Notes: generated by a model from the sequence alone, not told the origin. A stretch of DNA of 64,000 nt from Trinickia acidisoli (GCF_017315725.1 NZ_JAFLRG010000002.1:806001-870000), one strand, 5' to 3'. Shown: positions 31,754 through 43,277, counted from the stretch's first letter. Numbers and translations are program-made.

Positions 31754-32956
31754 TTACGACGGCAACTGCGACGAACGATGCGGCGGCAGCTCGCCGAGGT
31801 CGGCGAGCGGATGCCGGGCGCTCGGCCAAGGCGAAGCCAGAAAATGCGCGACACGCTCGGGCCGAACGTCGGACAGCGAGGCCGGCTGCCAGCACGGCGT
31901 GCGATCCTTGTCGATCAAATGCGCGCGTACCCCCTCCAGAAAGTCACCTTCCTCGATCGCGCGAGACACGATCCCGAGTTCCATCCGGTAGGCATCGGCC
32001 AGCGTGATCCGTCGTCCGCGCACAATCGCCTCGCGCGTGACGTGCAGCATCGTCGGCGAATATCCGTGCAGCGCATCGAGCGCCGTTTGCAGCCACGCGC
32101 GCAGCTCGGCCGGCGGGTTCGAGATCAGCGCCGCCGCTAACGAAGCGGCCATTTCGTCTACGGCCAGCCGCGCGTCGAAATGCTTTTCGATGGCCGGCAG
32201 CAACGCGTCGATCTGCGCAGGCGGCAGCGGAGCCGACTGCGGGACGAAAGCTTCACGCAGGCGCGCGCCTACCTGGTCCGGCGGCAGGCTTTCGAGGCGC
32301 GCTTCGAAGCCTCGCAGCCATTCGCTCGGCACGCAGGCGTCGGCGAGACGGCAGCGCACTGCGTCGGCACCCGATAGCACCGCGCCCGTGAGGCCGATGT
32401 AGAGCGCAAGCTCAGCCGGCATCACGCTCAGGAAGCGAGTCGCGCCGACGTCGGGCACGAAGCCGATGCGCGTCTCGGGCATCGCGATCTTGCTGCGCTC
32501 GGTGACGATGCGCAGCGATGCGGCCTGGGCGAGACCCATGCCGCCGCCCATCGCGATGCCGTCGGCGAGCACGACGATCGGTTTGGGAAAGGCGTGCAGC
32601 GCGAAGTCGAGCCGATACTCGTCGATAAAGAATTGGCGCCAGCCATCCTCGCCTTCGGCAAGGCCCGCATTCGCCGCGTGATAGAGCGCGCGGACGTCAC
32701 CTCCCGCGCACAGTCCCTTTTCGCCGCTGCCGCGCAGCACGAGCGCGACGATCGCGTTGTCTTCACGGCAGCGCTCGAGGTGCTGCGAGAGCGTGCGCAC
32801 CATGGCATGCGAGAGCGCATTGAGCGCTTGCGGCCGGTCGAGCGTCAGGATGGCGACACCGTTGACGACGTGACAGAGCACGCGTCCCTCGGCCGGTTGC
32901 GTGGCGCCCGATACGCCGTCGCGAGCGGCTTGCGAGGGTTCGACACGTGCGTTCAT
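31754..32956 (-). CDS. 3-hydroxyisobutyryl-CoA hydrolase (HIBCH-type, crotonase family)
   Basis: 400 residues, longer than a simple enoyl-CoA hydratase and with the HIBCH-type C-terminal extension. The oxyanion-hole segments are GLCAGGDVRAL and ADGIAMGGGMGLA, followed by MPETRIGFVPDVGATRFLS. It releases 3-hydroxyisobutyrate from its CoA ester in valine breakdown, giving the substrate of mmsB, whose stop lies 46 nt upstream of its start. The C-terminus (SSQLPS) is unremarkable. Confidence 0.85.
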   Translation of the reverse strand: MNARVEPSQAARDGVSGATQPAEGRVLCHVVNGVAILTLDRPQALNALSHAMVRTLSQHLERCREDNAIVALVLRGSGEKGLCAGGDVRALYHAANAGLAEGEDGWRQFFIDEYRLDFALHAFPKPIVVLADGIAMGGGMGLAQAASLRIVTERSKIAMPETRIGFVPDVGATRFLSVMPAELALYIGLTGAVLSGADAVRCRLADACVPSEWLRGFEARLESLPPDQVGARLREAFVPQSAPLPPAQIDALLPAIEKHFDARLAVDEMAASLAAALISNPPAELRAWLQTALDALHGYSPTMLHVTREAIVRGRRITLADAYRMELGIVSRAIEEGDFLEGVRAHLIDKDRTPCWQPASLSDVRPERVAHFLASPWPSARHPLADLGELPPHRSSQLPS

Positions 32957-33002
32957 TCATTGACTCCTTTCATGGTCGTTTCGTGGGCGGTCGCGCCGCG
33001 TT

Positions 33003-33899
33003 TCACTGCTTGGCGGCGCGACGTTGATAGAGCGAGATGACGGCGGAGAAGTCGAGTCCGCCTTGGCCGTTTGCGCTCATCGCCTGATAGAGCTGTTGCG
33101 CTAGCGCTCCGAGGAAGATCGGCTGCTTGGCCGAGCGGGCCGCCTCCGCCGCCAGCCCCAGATCCTTGAGCATGAGATCGGCGCCGAAGCCGCCCGTGTA
33201 GCCGCGCGACGCGGGGGCCGTCTCGACGATGCCCGGATAGGGGTTGTACGTGTCCGAACTCCAGCAGCGGCCCGTCGACGTATTGACAATGCCGGCCAAT
33301 ACCTTCGGATCGATGCCGAGCGCGGCGCCGAGCGACATGGCCTCGGCCACGCCCGTCATCGTGATCGCGAGCAGCAGGTTGTTGCAGATCTTCGCCACCT
33401 GGCCCATGCCGGTGTCGCCGCAGCGGACGATGTTCTTGCCCATTGCGCCGAGTACTGGGCTGATGTCGGCGAACAGCGTTTCGCTCGCACCGACCATGAA
33501 CGTCAGCGTGCCGGCCGCGGCGCCGCCCGTGCCGCCCGAGACCGGCGCGTCGGCGAATGCATTGCCGCTCGCGGCGGCAAGCTCGGCGAATGCTTGTGCG
33601 CTGGCCGGGTCGATCGTGCTCGAATCGACGATCGGCACGCCCGGTGCGATCCCGGCAAGTACGCCTTGCTCGCCGGTCAATACGCCGCGCACGTGCGCGG
33701 CGGCCGGCAGCATCGTGATGACGAGCTCGACGTCGGTGGCCGCCGACTTGGGCGATGCGCAGGCCGTAGCGCCGGCATCGGTCAGCGAGCGCAGCGCCGC
33801 CTCGTTCAAGTCGAACGCTTGCAGCGAATGGCCGTTCTTGAGCAAGTTGCGCGCCATCGGTGCGCCCATGTTGCCCAGGCCGATGAATCCGATTTTCAT
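33003..33899 (-). CDS. mmsB: 3-hydroxyisobutyrate dehydrogenase
   Basis: 298 residues, the usual size. NAD-binding motif GFIGLGNMGAPMA at the N-terminus, substrate motif DAPVSGGTGGA, and the catalytic lysine in GMGQVAKICNN. Oxidises 3-hydroxyisobutyrate to methylmalonate semialdehyde, which MmsA consumes. The native start is ATG 33899, 34 nt after the mmsA stop. Confidence 0.92.
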   Translation of the reverse strand: MKIGFIGLGNMGAPMARNLLKNGHSLQAFDLNEAALRSLTDAGATACASPKSAATDVELVITMLPAAAHVRGVLTGEQGVLAGIAPGVPIVDSSTIDPASAQAFAELAAASGNAFADAPVSGGTGGAAAGTLTFMVGASETLFADISPVLGAMGKNIVRCGDTGMGQVAKICNNLLLAITMTGVAEAMSLGAALGIDPKVLAGIVNTSTGRCWSSDTYNPYPGIVETAPASRGYTGGFGADLMLKDLGLAAEAARSAKQPIFLGALAQQLYQAMSANGQGGLDFSAVISLYQRRAAKQ

Positions 33900-33933
33900 G
33901 GCGAAGTCTCCGTGTTCGGTGCGATCGGGGGCG

Positions 33934-35460
<1,527 letters not shown>

Positions 35461-35596
35461 CGATAGACTCCGGTTCGGTTGTTGGAAATGCGCGGCGGGC
35501 AGACGCTCGCCGCGCGAAGACAAGCCGACGCGCAGGCGTGCGCGGCTTGCCGTGACGGGACAATCGGGTGGTGCGGTTGCGCCATCGTGGGAGGGC

Positions 35597-37339
35597 TCAC
35601 CGCAGGTCAGGGAAGTCGTCTTCCCAATACTCGCCGGGCAACCGCTCGGCGGCATCGCCGCGCGCCATCTCGCGACGGCGCAATTCGACGCGGCGGATCT
35701 TGCCCGAGATCGTTTTGGGCAGGTCGTACGCCTCCAGGCGCCGGATGCGCTTGTACGGCGAAAGGCGTTCGCGGGAGAACGCGAAGATGCTTTTGGCGAG
35801 CTCCGGGCTGAACGTATAGCCGTGGCGCAGCATCACGTAGGCTTTCGGGACCGACAGCCGCAGCGGATCGGGGCTCGGCACGACCGCGGCCTCGGCGACG
35901 GCCTCGTGCTCGATCAACGCGCTTTCGAGCTCGAACGGGCTCAAGCGATAGTCCGATGACTTGAAGACGTCATCGGCGCGGCCGATGTAGACGTAGTAGC
36001 CGTCATCGCGTTGCATCGCGACGTCGGACGTGTGGTAGCGGCCGTCGCGCATGACGTGTGCCGTCGCATCCGCGTTGTTCGCGTAGCGCGTCATGAGGCC
36101 GAGCGGGCCCTTACGGCCTTGCGCCGCGCCGGGGGCCGTGCCGGCGTCTGTCTCGAGCGGCAGAGCGATCTCGCCTTCCTCGGCCGGTTGCCCGTCGGGG
36201 TCGACGAGCAACACGCGGTAGCCTGGCATCGGGCGGCCCATCGATCCGGGCACGACGGCCTGGCCCGGCGAATTGCCGATTTGGCAGGTCGTTTCCGTTT
36301 GACCGTAGCCGTCGCGGATCGTGATGCCCCAGGCCGCTTTCACGCGTTCGATGATCTCGGGATTGAGCGGTTCGCCCGCGCCGACGATTTCTCGCAGCGT
36401 GACCGCATACGAAGCTAGCGGCTCCTGCACCAGCATGCGCCAGACGGTCGGCGGCGCGCACAGGGTCGTGACGCCGTGGCGGATCAGCGTGTCGAGCACG
36501 GTCTTCGCGTCGAAGCGTGAGTAATTGAGCACGAAGACGCAGGCCTGCGCGTTCCAAGGCGCGAAAAAGCAACTCCACGCGTGCTTGGCCCAGCCTGGAG
36601 AACTGATATTCCAATGGATGTCGCCCGGTTGGAGACCGACCCAGTACATCGTCGATAAGCTGCCGACCGGGTAGCTCTCGTGCGTGTGCTCGACGAGTTT
36701 CGGTTTGGACGTCGTGCCCGACGTGAAATAGAGCAGCATCGGATCGCGCGCGCGCGTGGCGCCGCGCGGATCGAATGCGGGCGAGGCTTCGTAGCCGTCG
36801 GCAAAGCGGTGCCAGCCGGCCGGTGCTGCGTCGCCTTCGGCGCCGACGGCGATCTTCACGAGCGCGGCATCGATACCTTCGAATTTGCCGCATTCGGCGG
36901 CGTCGACGATCGCGAATGTCGGTTGTCCGATGTCGATGCGTTCGCGCAGATCGTCGGCTGAGAGCTGCGTGGTGGCCGGCATCAGCACGGCGCCGAGCTT
37001 GATCGCCGCCAGCATGGCGTCCCAGAGTTCGACGCGGTTGGGCAGCATCAGCAGGATACGGTCGCCGCGGCCGACGCCGAGCGCGCGCAGAAAATTGGCG
37101 ATGCGCGAGGAGCGCACGGACATTTGCGCGAACGAGAGCTTGATGTCTTGGCCGGTGCCGGCATCGACGAGCCAGAGTGCCGGCTTGTCGTTCCCGTGCG
37201 CGATTTCATCGAAGTAATCGATTGCCCAGTTGAAATCGTCGAGCGCCGGCCAGGCGAAGTCGCGGTAGGCTCGGTCGTAGTCGGTCCGATGGCGCAATAG
37301 GAAATCGCGCGCGGCCAGAAAGCGCAGTGATGCAGTCAT
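35597..37339 (-). CDS. AMP-forming acyl-CoA synthetase
   Basis: 580 residues. ATP motif LLYFTSGTTSKPK, adenylate motif DGYGQTETT, hinge RADDVFKSSDYRLSPFE and the catalytic lysine in PKTISGKIRR. It resembles medium-chain/propionate-butyrate synthetases. In this cluster it could activate isobutyrate or short branched acids for the acyl-CoA dehydrogenase (inference). It is 136 bp upstream of mmsA on the same strand. Confidence 0.85.
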   Translation of the reverse strand: MTASLRFLAARDFLLRHRTDYDRAYRDFAWPALDDFNWAIDYFDEIAHGNDKPALWLVDAGTGQDIKLSFAQMSVRSSRIANFLRALGVGRGDRILLMLPNRVELWDAMLAAIKLGAVLMPATTQLSADDLRERIDIGQPTFAIVDAAECGKFEGIDAALVKIAVGAEGDAAPAGWHRFADGYEASPAFDPRGATRARDPMLLYFTSGTTSKPKLVEHTHESYPVGSLSTMYWVGLQPGDIHWNISSPGWAKHAWSCFFAPWNAQACVFVLNYSRFDAKTVLDTLIRHGVTTLCAPPTVWRMLVQEPLASYAVTLREIVGAGEPLNPEIIERVKAAWGITIRDGYGQTETTCQIGNSPGQAVVPGSMGRPMPGYRVLLVDPDGQPAEEGEIALPLETDAGTAPGAAQGRKGPLGLMTRYANNADATAHVMRDGRYHTSDVAMQRDDGYYVYIGRADDVFKSSDYRLSPFELESALIEHEAVAEAAVVPSPDPLRLSVPKAYVMLRHGYTFSPELAKSIFAFSRERLSPYKRIRRLEAYDLPKTISGKIRRVELRRREMARGDAAERLPGEYWEDDFPDLR

Positions 37340-37495
37340 CGTTGTCTCCTTCCTATGTCGACGTGCGACCCAAAGCCAGCCTCGATCGCTTCGGCCATGC
37401 CGGTGCGCTGCGTATACGCGTTTCTTGAGTTATAGGACGTCGATGCGTCGACGCCGCCGGCACAACGCGCCATTGGGCGTACATGCCGATCTACT

Positions 37496-37571
37496 ACGCG
37501 TCGAAGTGTAGGCAGCGGCCGGACCGCTTTCGATGCTCAAGCCGCTCACTTTGCGTGAGCGCATTTGCCAC
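37496..37571. repeat. 76-bp intergenic repeat, copy 1
   Basis: 64 of 76 positions equal copy 2 (39371-39446) without gaps. The first 20 bases (ACGCGTCGAAGTGTAGGCAG) and the last 11 are identical, while positions 21-32 differ. It contains the inverted repeat GCTCAC-TTTGC-GTGAGC (37544-37560). It lies about 160 bp upstream of the acyl-CoA synthetase start and is a candidate operator shared by this regulon. Confidence 0.6.
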
Positions 37572-37616
37572 CTGCCGGACGCGCGGCGGCAACAGAAGAA
37601 GAAAGGCGGAAGAAAA

Positions 37617-37865
37617 TCAGCTCAATCCGAGTACCCGCATGACGGCGTTGCCGTCCTCGGTCAATTGGAAGCGGGTGCCGCCCGACTCGAGCGTGATGGG
37701 TTCGACCAAGCCGGCCTCTTGCAACATCGGAATCTCGGGTTTCGCCGAAACGTCGATCGGCGAATGAAGCAGGAGCAGCAGCGTGGCGATTTCGTGATGG
37801 CTCAGGATGCGCCGCAGCATCGTGCGCGGCTTGCGCGGCACGGTATGTTCATTCAGGTCAGTCAT
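37617..37865 (-). CDS. Small conserved-type hypothetical protein
   Basis: 82 residues, MTDLNEHTVPRKPRTMLRRI at the start. The pattern of a helix (HHEIATLLLLLHS), then EIPMLQEAGLVEP and a short beta pair (TRFQLTEDGNAVMRVL), looks like a small winged-helix. GGAGG precedes ATG 37865. No function assigned; it lies between two catabolic genes. Confidence 0.6.
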   Translation of the reverse strand: MTDLNEHTVPRKPRTMLRRILSHHEIATLLLLLHSPIDVSAKPEIPMLQEAGLVEPITLESGGTRFQLTEDGNAVMRVLGLS

Positions 37866-38019
37866 CGGGCCGGCCTCCATCGCGAATAGCAGCGGCCCGA
37901 TGGTGCGCACGGTTCCTTAAGCGATTCTTAAAACAGAAGATTCGGACTGAAACGGCATGTTACGGGGCGATCGGCTCGGCAGCTTTATCGCACCGTCCCG
38001 CGGCGGTCGGGTTCGTCTC

Positions 38020-39153
38020 TTACAGATGACGGGCGATGACCATGCGTTGAACTTCGCTCGTGCCTTCGTAAATTTGCGTAATGCGCGCGTCGCGATAATG
38101 GCGCTCGACGGGGTAGTCGGCGAGGTAGCCGTAGCCGCCGTGGATCTGGATTGCTTTGGAGCAGATGTCTTCGGCCACCTCGGACGCATAGAGCTTGGCT
38201 TGCGAGGCCTCCGACAAGCAAGGCTTGCCCGCGCTGCGCAGGCGCGCGGCGTGGTGGACGAGCAGCCGTGCCGCGTTCAGGCGCGTGGCCATGTCTGCCA
38301 GCATGTGGGCGATCGCCTGGTGCTCCCTGATGGCTTTGCCGAACTGCACGCGCTCGCCCGCGTAGGCTCGAGCTGCATCGAACGCGGCCCGCGCGATGCC
38401 GACCGCCTGTGCCGCAATGCCGATACGTCCGCCCTCGAGGTTGGACAAGGCGATCTTGAGGCCTTCGCCGCGCGCGCCGAGCAGATTGCCCTCTGGGATG
38501 GCGCAGTTTTCGAGCGTGATCGGGCAAGTGTCCGATGCGCGAATGCCCAACTTGTTCTCCGGTCGCCCAACCGAAAAACCCGGCGTGTTCGTCGGCACGA
38601 TGAACGCGGACAACCCGCGCTTGCCGAGATCCGGATCGGTGACGGCAAAGACGATCGCCATGCCGGCCCGCCCGCCGTTCGTGACGAACTGCTTGTTGCC
38701 GTTGATGACCCAGCGCCCATCGTTCAGCACGGCGCGTGTTTTGAGGTTGTTCGCCTCGGAGCCGGCATGCGGCTCGGTCAGGCAAAACGCGCCGATCGTC
38801 TTGCCGAGCGCGAGATCGCCGAGCCACTGCGCTTGCTGCGCCGCCGTACCGAACTTGAGGATCGGCCCGCAGCCGACCGAGTTGTGAACGCTCATCATCG
38901 TCGCGCAGGCCGCGCAGCCCGCTGCAATCTCTTCGAGGGCTAGCGCGTAGGCGAGGTAGTCGGTGTAGGTGCCGCCGAGCTCGGCCGGCACCATCATGCC
39001 GAGCAAGCCGAGTTCGCCCATCTGCCGAACGACGTGAGCGGGCAACGCACCCTCGCGGTCCCATTCGGCCGCGTGCGGCGCAAGGCATTCGGTCGCGAAC
39101 TGCCGTGCGGCATCGCGGATCATCCGTTGTTCGTCGGTATAAAACTCGTCCAT
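38020..39153 (-). CDS. Acyl-CoA dehydrogenase, probable isobutyryl-CoA dehydrogenase
   Basis: 377 residues with a complete ACAD fold: FAD/acyl signatures CLTEPHAGSEANN and QFVTNGGRAG, Arg/Gly-rich GERVQFGK, and the catalytic base region QIYEGTSEVQ with the C-terminal glutamate of short/branched-chain enzymes. Its position with HIBCH, mmsA and mmsB indicates the isobutyryl-CoA to methacrylyl-CoA step of valine catabolism. No dedicated enoyl-CoA hydratase gene is present in the cluster. Confidence 0.85.
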   Translation of the reverse strand: MDEFYTDEQRMIRDAARQFATECLAPHAAEWDREGALPAHVVRQMGELGLLGMMVPAELGGTYTDYLAYALALEEIAAGCAACATMMSVHNSVGCGPILKFGTAAQQAQWLGDLALGKTIGAFCLTEPHAGSEANNLKTRAVLNDGRWVINGNKQFVTNGGRAGMAIVFAVTDPDLGKRGLSAFIVPTNTPGFSVGRPENKLGIRASDTCPITLENCAIPEGNLLGARGEGLKIALSNLEGGRIGIAAQAVGIARAAFDAARAYAGERVQFGKAIREHQAIAHMLADMATRLNAARLLVHHAARLRSAGKPCLSEASQAKLYASEVAEDICSKAIQIHGGYGYLADYPVERHYRDARITQIYEGTSEVQRMVIARHL

Positions 39154-39370
39154 GGCGGCGCAGTCGTGCGAAATGTGCGAAGTGGGTCAAAGAAACGTGG
39201 ATCGAAAAGCGCGAATCGAAGCAACGCACCTCGTCCCGAGACGACGCGTCGCACCGCGTGCGGCGCGGTCGGCAGCTTGGCGGCGGGCGTTGCGGGCTTT
39301 ACACTGTCGTGCTTTCGGCAGGCGGCCGGCCGAGCGCGGCGGATCGACGCGCCCGCCAGGCGAGCCGCAC

Positions 39371-39446
39371 ACGCGTCGAAGTGTAGGCAGGCTTGCGCCG
39401 GCTTTCGATGCTCAGGCCGCTCAATTGTCGTGAGCGCATTTGCCAC
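39371..39446. repeat. 76-bp intergenic repeat, copy 2
   Basis: Second copy of the repeat at 37496, in the 331-bp space between the divergent acyl-CoA dehydrogenase and AraC genes (39154-39484), 38 nt before the AraC start and about 220 bp from the dehydrogenase start. Its central dyad is GCTCA-N7-TGAGC. Nothing else was seen in this spacer. Confidence 0.6.
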
Positions 39447-39484
39447 GGGGGATCGGATGCGTCGGCGGTCCGTCGGAACGAGTC

Positions 39485-40504
39485 ATGGATAAAGAAAAAG
39501 GGACCATCGCCGTCAGCCTCGTCGAAGAAGCCGTGCGCTGCGTCAAGCGCCGCGGCGTCGATCCTGCGCCGATGCTCGAGCAAGCGGGCATTTCCCCGCA
39601 ACTGATGGCGTCGCCCCAGGCGCGCGTGTCGTCGGCGCAATACGGGGCTTTGTGGAGCGCGATCGGCCGCGGTCTTGACGACGAATTCTTCGGCCAGGAC
39701 TCGCACCCCATGCGAAGCGGCAGTTTCATCACGATGTGCCAAGCCGCGCTCACCGCGCACAATGGCGCGCAAGCGATTGCGCGTGCGACGCTGTTCATGC
39801 GTCTCGTACTCGACGACATCGTGGCGCAGGTGGACACGACGAGCGAGCGCGTGCGTCTCGTCTATCGCCTGCGAGACGGCGTGCACGAGAAGGAGATGTT
39901 CGCCTACGCCACGCATTTCATTCTTGTGTATGGCCTTGTGTCCTGGCTCGTCGGGCGTCGCATTCCCGTGCGAGCCGCGCGCTTCAGTTGCCCCGAGCCC
40001 GCCGCGGGCCATGAGTATCGCTCGATGTTTTGCGACGATTTGCGTTTCGGGGAGCGGGAGTCCTACGTCGAGCTTGCGCCCGGCTTCTTGGCGTTACCCG
40101 TCGTTCAAACGCCGAAGTCGCTGAAAACGTTTTTACGCAATGCGCCGGCAAGTTTCATCGTGAAGTATCGCAACCCCGACTCGCTCGGCGCACGCGTGCG
40201 CCGAGCGCTCCGTACGCGTGCGATCGCCGACTGGCCGGCCTCGGACGCGCTGGCTGCCGAGCTCGCCATCGCCGAGGCGACGATGCGTCGCAAGCTCAAG
40301 CGCGAAGGCGAGACCTATCAATCGATCAAAGATGCTTTACGCCGCGATATGGCGATCGCCGCGTTGCAAAGCGGGGAACGTACGATCGCCGACATCGCCG
40401 TGGCAGTCGGATTTGCCGAGCCGAGCGCATTCCATCGCGCGTTTCGCAAATGGACCGGCGCTCGCCCGACCGATTATCGCCCGCCGGGCCTGGCTGGCGA
40501 ATAA
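39485..40504 (+). CDS. AraC-family regulator (arabinose-binding-like N-domain)
   Basis: 339 residues. A large N-terminal domain of the OruR/ArgR-like type (about 15-205) and a C-terminal double HTH (about 235-330, including TIADIAVAVGFAEPSAFHRAFRKWTG in pieces). It is divergent from the isobutyryl-CoA dehydrogenase gene and is the likely regulator of the valine cluster, perhaps through the 76-bp repeats (inference). Start at 39485. Confidence 0.83.
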   Translation: MDKEKGTIAVSLVEEAVRCVKRRGVDPAPMLEQAGISPQLMASPQARVSSAQYGALWSAIGRGLDDEFFGQDSHPMRSGSFITMCQAALTAHNGAQAIARATLFMRLVLDDIVAQVDTTSERVRLVYRLRDGVHEKEMFAYATHFILVYGLVSWLVGRRIPVRAARFSCPEPAAGHEYRSMFCDDLRFGERESYVELAPGFLALPVVQTPKSLKTFLRNAPASFIVKYRNPDSLGARVRRALRTRAIADWPASDALAAELAIAEATMRRKLKREGETYQSIKDALRRDMAIAALQSGERTIADIAVAVGFAEPSAFHRAFRKWTGARPTDYRPPGLAGE

Positions 40505-40620
40505 CGATAATCATTACAAATCACTTTCAAATTCGATGAATGACGATTTGTCGTTGTGATTCGTCAGTCGAATTCCTATCTTGTAACGAAGCATCGTATG
40601 CACGTTCGAGGTGAAAGCAA

Positions 40621-42792
40621 ATGGACATAGCTGTCAAACGGTTGGGGTTAGGCAGCACGGGGATCGGCCGCGCGGCGCAGCGCTGGGCCGGATGGGGTTG
40701 GCCCCTCATCGGGGTGCTCATGCTCGTGACGGCCGGGATCGGCGCGTTCGGCACGGTGAGCCTCTACAGCAGCGAAGCCGAAGTCCAGCATTCGAACGCG
40801 GTCTACGCCGGCCTCGAACGGCTGCTCGCGCTCGCGCGCGATGCCGAAACGGGGCAGCGAGGATACGTCATCACCGGTCGCGACGAATATCTCGAGCCCT
40901 ATCGAGCGGCCGAGCCGCAGATCGGCGCGCAGTTCGACAGCCTGGCGTCGCTGCTCGCGGGCGATACCGCTCAGGAGCAGAGGCTGGCGCAATTGCGCAT
41001 CCTGCTGGACGAAAAGCATCGCGAGCTGCGCACCGTCATCGACATACGGCGGATGCAAGGATTCGGACCCGCGCAGGCGATCGTTCTGAACGACACGGGC
41101 AAGACGTTCATGGACAAAGCGCGCGCGATCGTCGTCGACATGGAGCGCAACGTCGCAGCTCAACTGGCCGTGCGCCAAGCGAGCGCGCGCCGCACGCGAG
41201 ACTTGGCGGTAGCCATTGGTCTCGCATCCGGGGTGTTGACCGTGCTCATCGTCTTGTCGTTCGGTTACCTGGCGCGACGCATGCTGCATGAGGTGTCGGA
41301 CTCCGCTCGATCGCTTTTCTTGCAGAAGGAATTGCTCGAGGTGACGCTCACGAGCATCGGCGACGGCGTCGTTGCCGCCGACGTCGACGGACGCGTCACG
41401 TTTTTCAACCGGGTGGCGCAGGCGCTGACCGGCTGGCGCCCGGAGGATGCGCTCGGTCACCCCATCGACGATATCTTGCGGTTCGAGCGAAGCATCGACG
41501 GCAGCAGGGCGGACAATCCCGGCGTCGTGGCTATTCGCGAGCGATCCATCGTCGAGCATTTGCGTGGCACGGCGCTCGTCGGGCGCGACGGGAAGCGAAC
41601 GCACGTGGACGCGAACGGCGCGCCGACGTTCGATTCCGAGGGCAAGCTCGTGGGTTCGGTGCTCGTCTTGCATGACGTCACGGAACGAGAGCGTGCCGAA
41701 GAACGTTTTCGCGTCGCCGTGGAGGCGGCGCCCAACGCGATGATCATGGTCGATCTCGCCGGCAAGATGACGCTCGTCAATACCCAAACGGAACGGCTGT
41801 TCGGCTATACGCGAGCCGAACTGCTCGGGCGCCCGATAGAGATGCTCGTTCCCGAGCGTTTTCGAGGCCACCACGTCAGCTATCGCACCGCGTTCTTCGC
41901 CAAGCCGTCGGCACGACCGATGGGTTCGGGGCGCGACCTGTTCGGCCTGCGTCGAGACGGCACGGAATTTCCGATTGAAATCGGCTTGAATCCGATCGAG
42001 ACCTCCGAAGGTGTCTTCGTCTTGAGTTCGATCGCCGATATCACCGAGCGCAAGCGCGCGGAGCGGCAGTTACGGCAGCGCACCGAGGAGCTCGCGCGCT
42101 CCAACCGCGATCTCGAGCAGTTCGCGTACGTGGCTTCGCACGATTTGCAGGAGCCGCTGCGAGCGGTGGCCGGACCGTTGCAGTTGCTGCAGCGGCGCTA
42201 CGAGGGGCAGCTCGACGAGCGCGCCGACGAGTTCATCGGTCACGCCGTGGACGGCGCCACGCGCATGCAGACGCTGATCGACGATTTGCTCAGCTATTCG
42301 CGCGTCGGCCGCCTCGAAGATCCGAAGCAGTCCGTGCAGCTCGCCAACGCGCTCGAGCTCGCGCTCAAGAATTTGGCGGTCGTCGTGGAAGAGACCGGCG
42401 CGCAGGTGACGCACGACGCGCTACCTGTCGTGCAGGCGATTCCGATGCAGTTGAGCTTGCTGTTTCAAAACCTGATCGGCAATGCCATCAAGTTTCGGGG
42501 CAAGGACCGGCCCGTGCGCATCCACGTCGGCGCGCAAGCGACCGCCGACGGATGGCAGATTTCGGTGGCCGACAACGGCATCGGCATCGACGAACAATAC
42601 TTCGAACGCATCTTCGTCATCTTCCAGCGCTTGCATACGCGCCGCGAATATCCCGGCACGGGGCTCGGGCTTGCGCTGTGCAAGCGCATCGTCGAGCATC
42701 ACGGGGGAAAAATTTGGCTGGCATCGACGCCGGGCAAGGGCACGACGTTCTTCTTCACCGTGGCCCGTTCGGCGGGCGCAGACGCAGGCTAA
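40621..42792 (+). CDS. CHASE3-PAS-PAS sensor histidine kinase
   Basis: 723 residues. TM helix about 25-48, CHASE3 extracytoplasmic domain about 50-195 (EVQHSNAVYAGLERLLALARDAETGQRGYVITG, in parts), TM about 197-217, two PAS domains (about 235-350 and 360-475), HisKA with the phospho-histidine in YVASHDLQEPLRA, and an HATPase_c domain with NAIKF, DNGIGI and GTGLGL. First gene of a kinase, regulator, regulator-kinase operon. The Rcp1-type regulator next to it is its natural partner. Confidence 0.9.
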   Translation: MDIAVKRLGLGSTGIGRAAQRWAGWGWPLIGVLMLVTAGIGAFGTVSLYSSEAEVQHSNAVYAGLERLLALARDAETGQRGYVITGRDEYLEPYRAAEPQIGAQFDSLASLLAGDTAQEQRLAQLRILLDEKHRELRTVIDIRRMQGFGPAQAIVLNDTGKTFMDKARAIVVDMERNVAAQLAVRQASARRTRDLAVAIGLASGVLTVLIVLSFGYLARRMLHEVSDSARSLFLQKELLEVTLTSIGDGVVAADVDGRVTFFNRVAQALTGWRPEDALGHPIDDILRFERSIDGSRADNPGVVAIRERSIVEHLRGTALVGRDGKRTHVDANGAPTFDSEGKLVGSVLVLHDVTERERAEERFRVAVEAAPNAMIMVDLAGKMTLVNTQTERLFGYTRAELLGRPIEMLVPERFRGHHVSYRTAFFAKPSARPMGSGRDLFGLRRDGTEFPIEIGLNPIETSEGVFVLSSIADITERKRAERQLRQRTEELARSNRDLEQFAYVASHDLQEPLRAVAGPLQLLQRRYEGQLDERADEFIGHAVDGATRMQTLIDDLLSYSRVGRLEDPKQSVQLANALELALKNLAVVVEETGAQVTHDALPVVQAIPMQLSLLFQNLIGNAIKFRGKDRPVRIHVGAQATADGWQISVADNGIGIDEQYFERIFVIFQRLHTRREYPGTGLGLALCKRIVEHHGGKIWLASTPGKGTTFFFTVARSAGADAG

Positions 42793-42818
42793 CGCATCGT
42801 TCTTGGGAGTGTGTGCTC

Positions 42819-43277
42819 ATGCTACGCGATGACAGCGGCAAGCTCGTTCATATCCTGCTCGTCGAGGACAGTCCCACCGACGTCATGTTGACGAAGGAGG
42901 CGATGGAGCAATACAAGGTCCTCAATCCGCTCGACATCGTCGAGGACGGCGTCGACGCGATGGACTACCTCAAAGGGCGCGGCAGGTACGCCGATAACCC
43001 ACCGACCCGCCCGGGGCTCATCATCCTCGATCTGAACTTGCCGCGCATGAGCGGGCGCGAAGTGCTGTCCGAGCTCAAGAACGATCCCGAACTGCGCAAC
43101 ATTCCCGTCGTCGTGTTGACGACGTCGAAGTCGGAAGAGGACGTAGTCAAGTCTTATTGTCTCCACGCGAATTGCTACATTACGAAGCCCGTGGATTTCG
43201 CGAAGTTCATCGACGTCGTACGCAGCATCAATGAGTTTTGGTTCGGCGTCGTCACGCTACCGCCGGTTCGATCTTGA
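42819..43277 (+). CDS. Single-domain response regulator (Rcp1-like)
   Basis: 152 residues, receiver only. Acidic pair in LLVEDS, phospho-acceptor Asp in ILDLNLPRMSG, Thr in VVLTTS, Lys in ITKPVDF. The long alpha4 loop (GRGRYADNPPTRPG) is typical of Rcp1-type regulators paired with phytochrome-like kinases. Begins 27 nt after the kinase stop and overlaps the next gene's TTG start by 4 nt. Confidence 0.9.
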   Translation: MLRDDSGKLVHILLVEDSPTDVMLTKEAMEQYKVLNPLDIVEDGVDAMDYLKGRGRYADNPPTRPGLIILDLNLPRMSGREVLSELKNDPELRNIPVVVLTTSKSEEDVVKSYCLHANCYITKPVDFAKFIDVVRSINEFWFGVVTLPPVRS

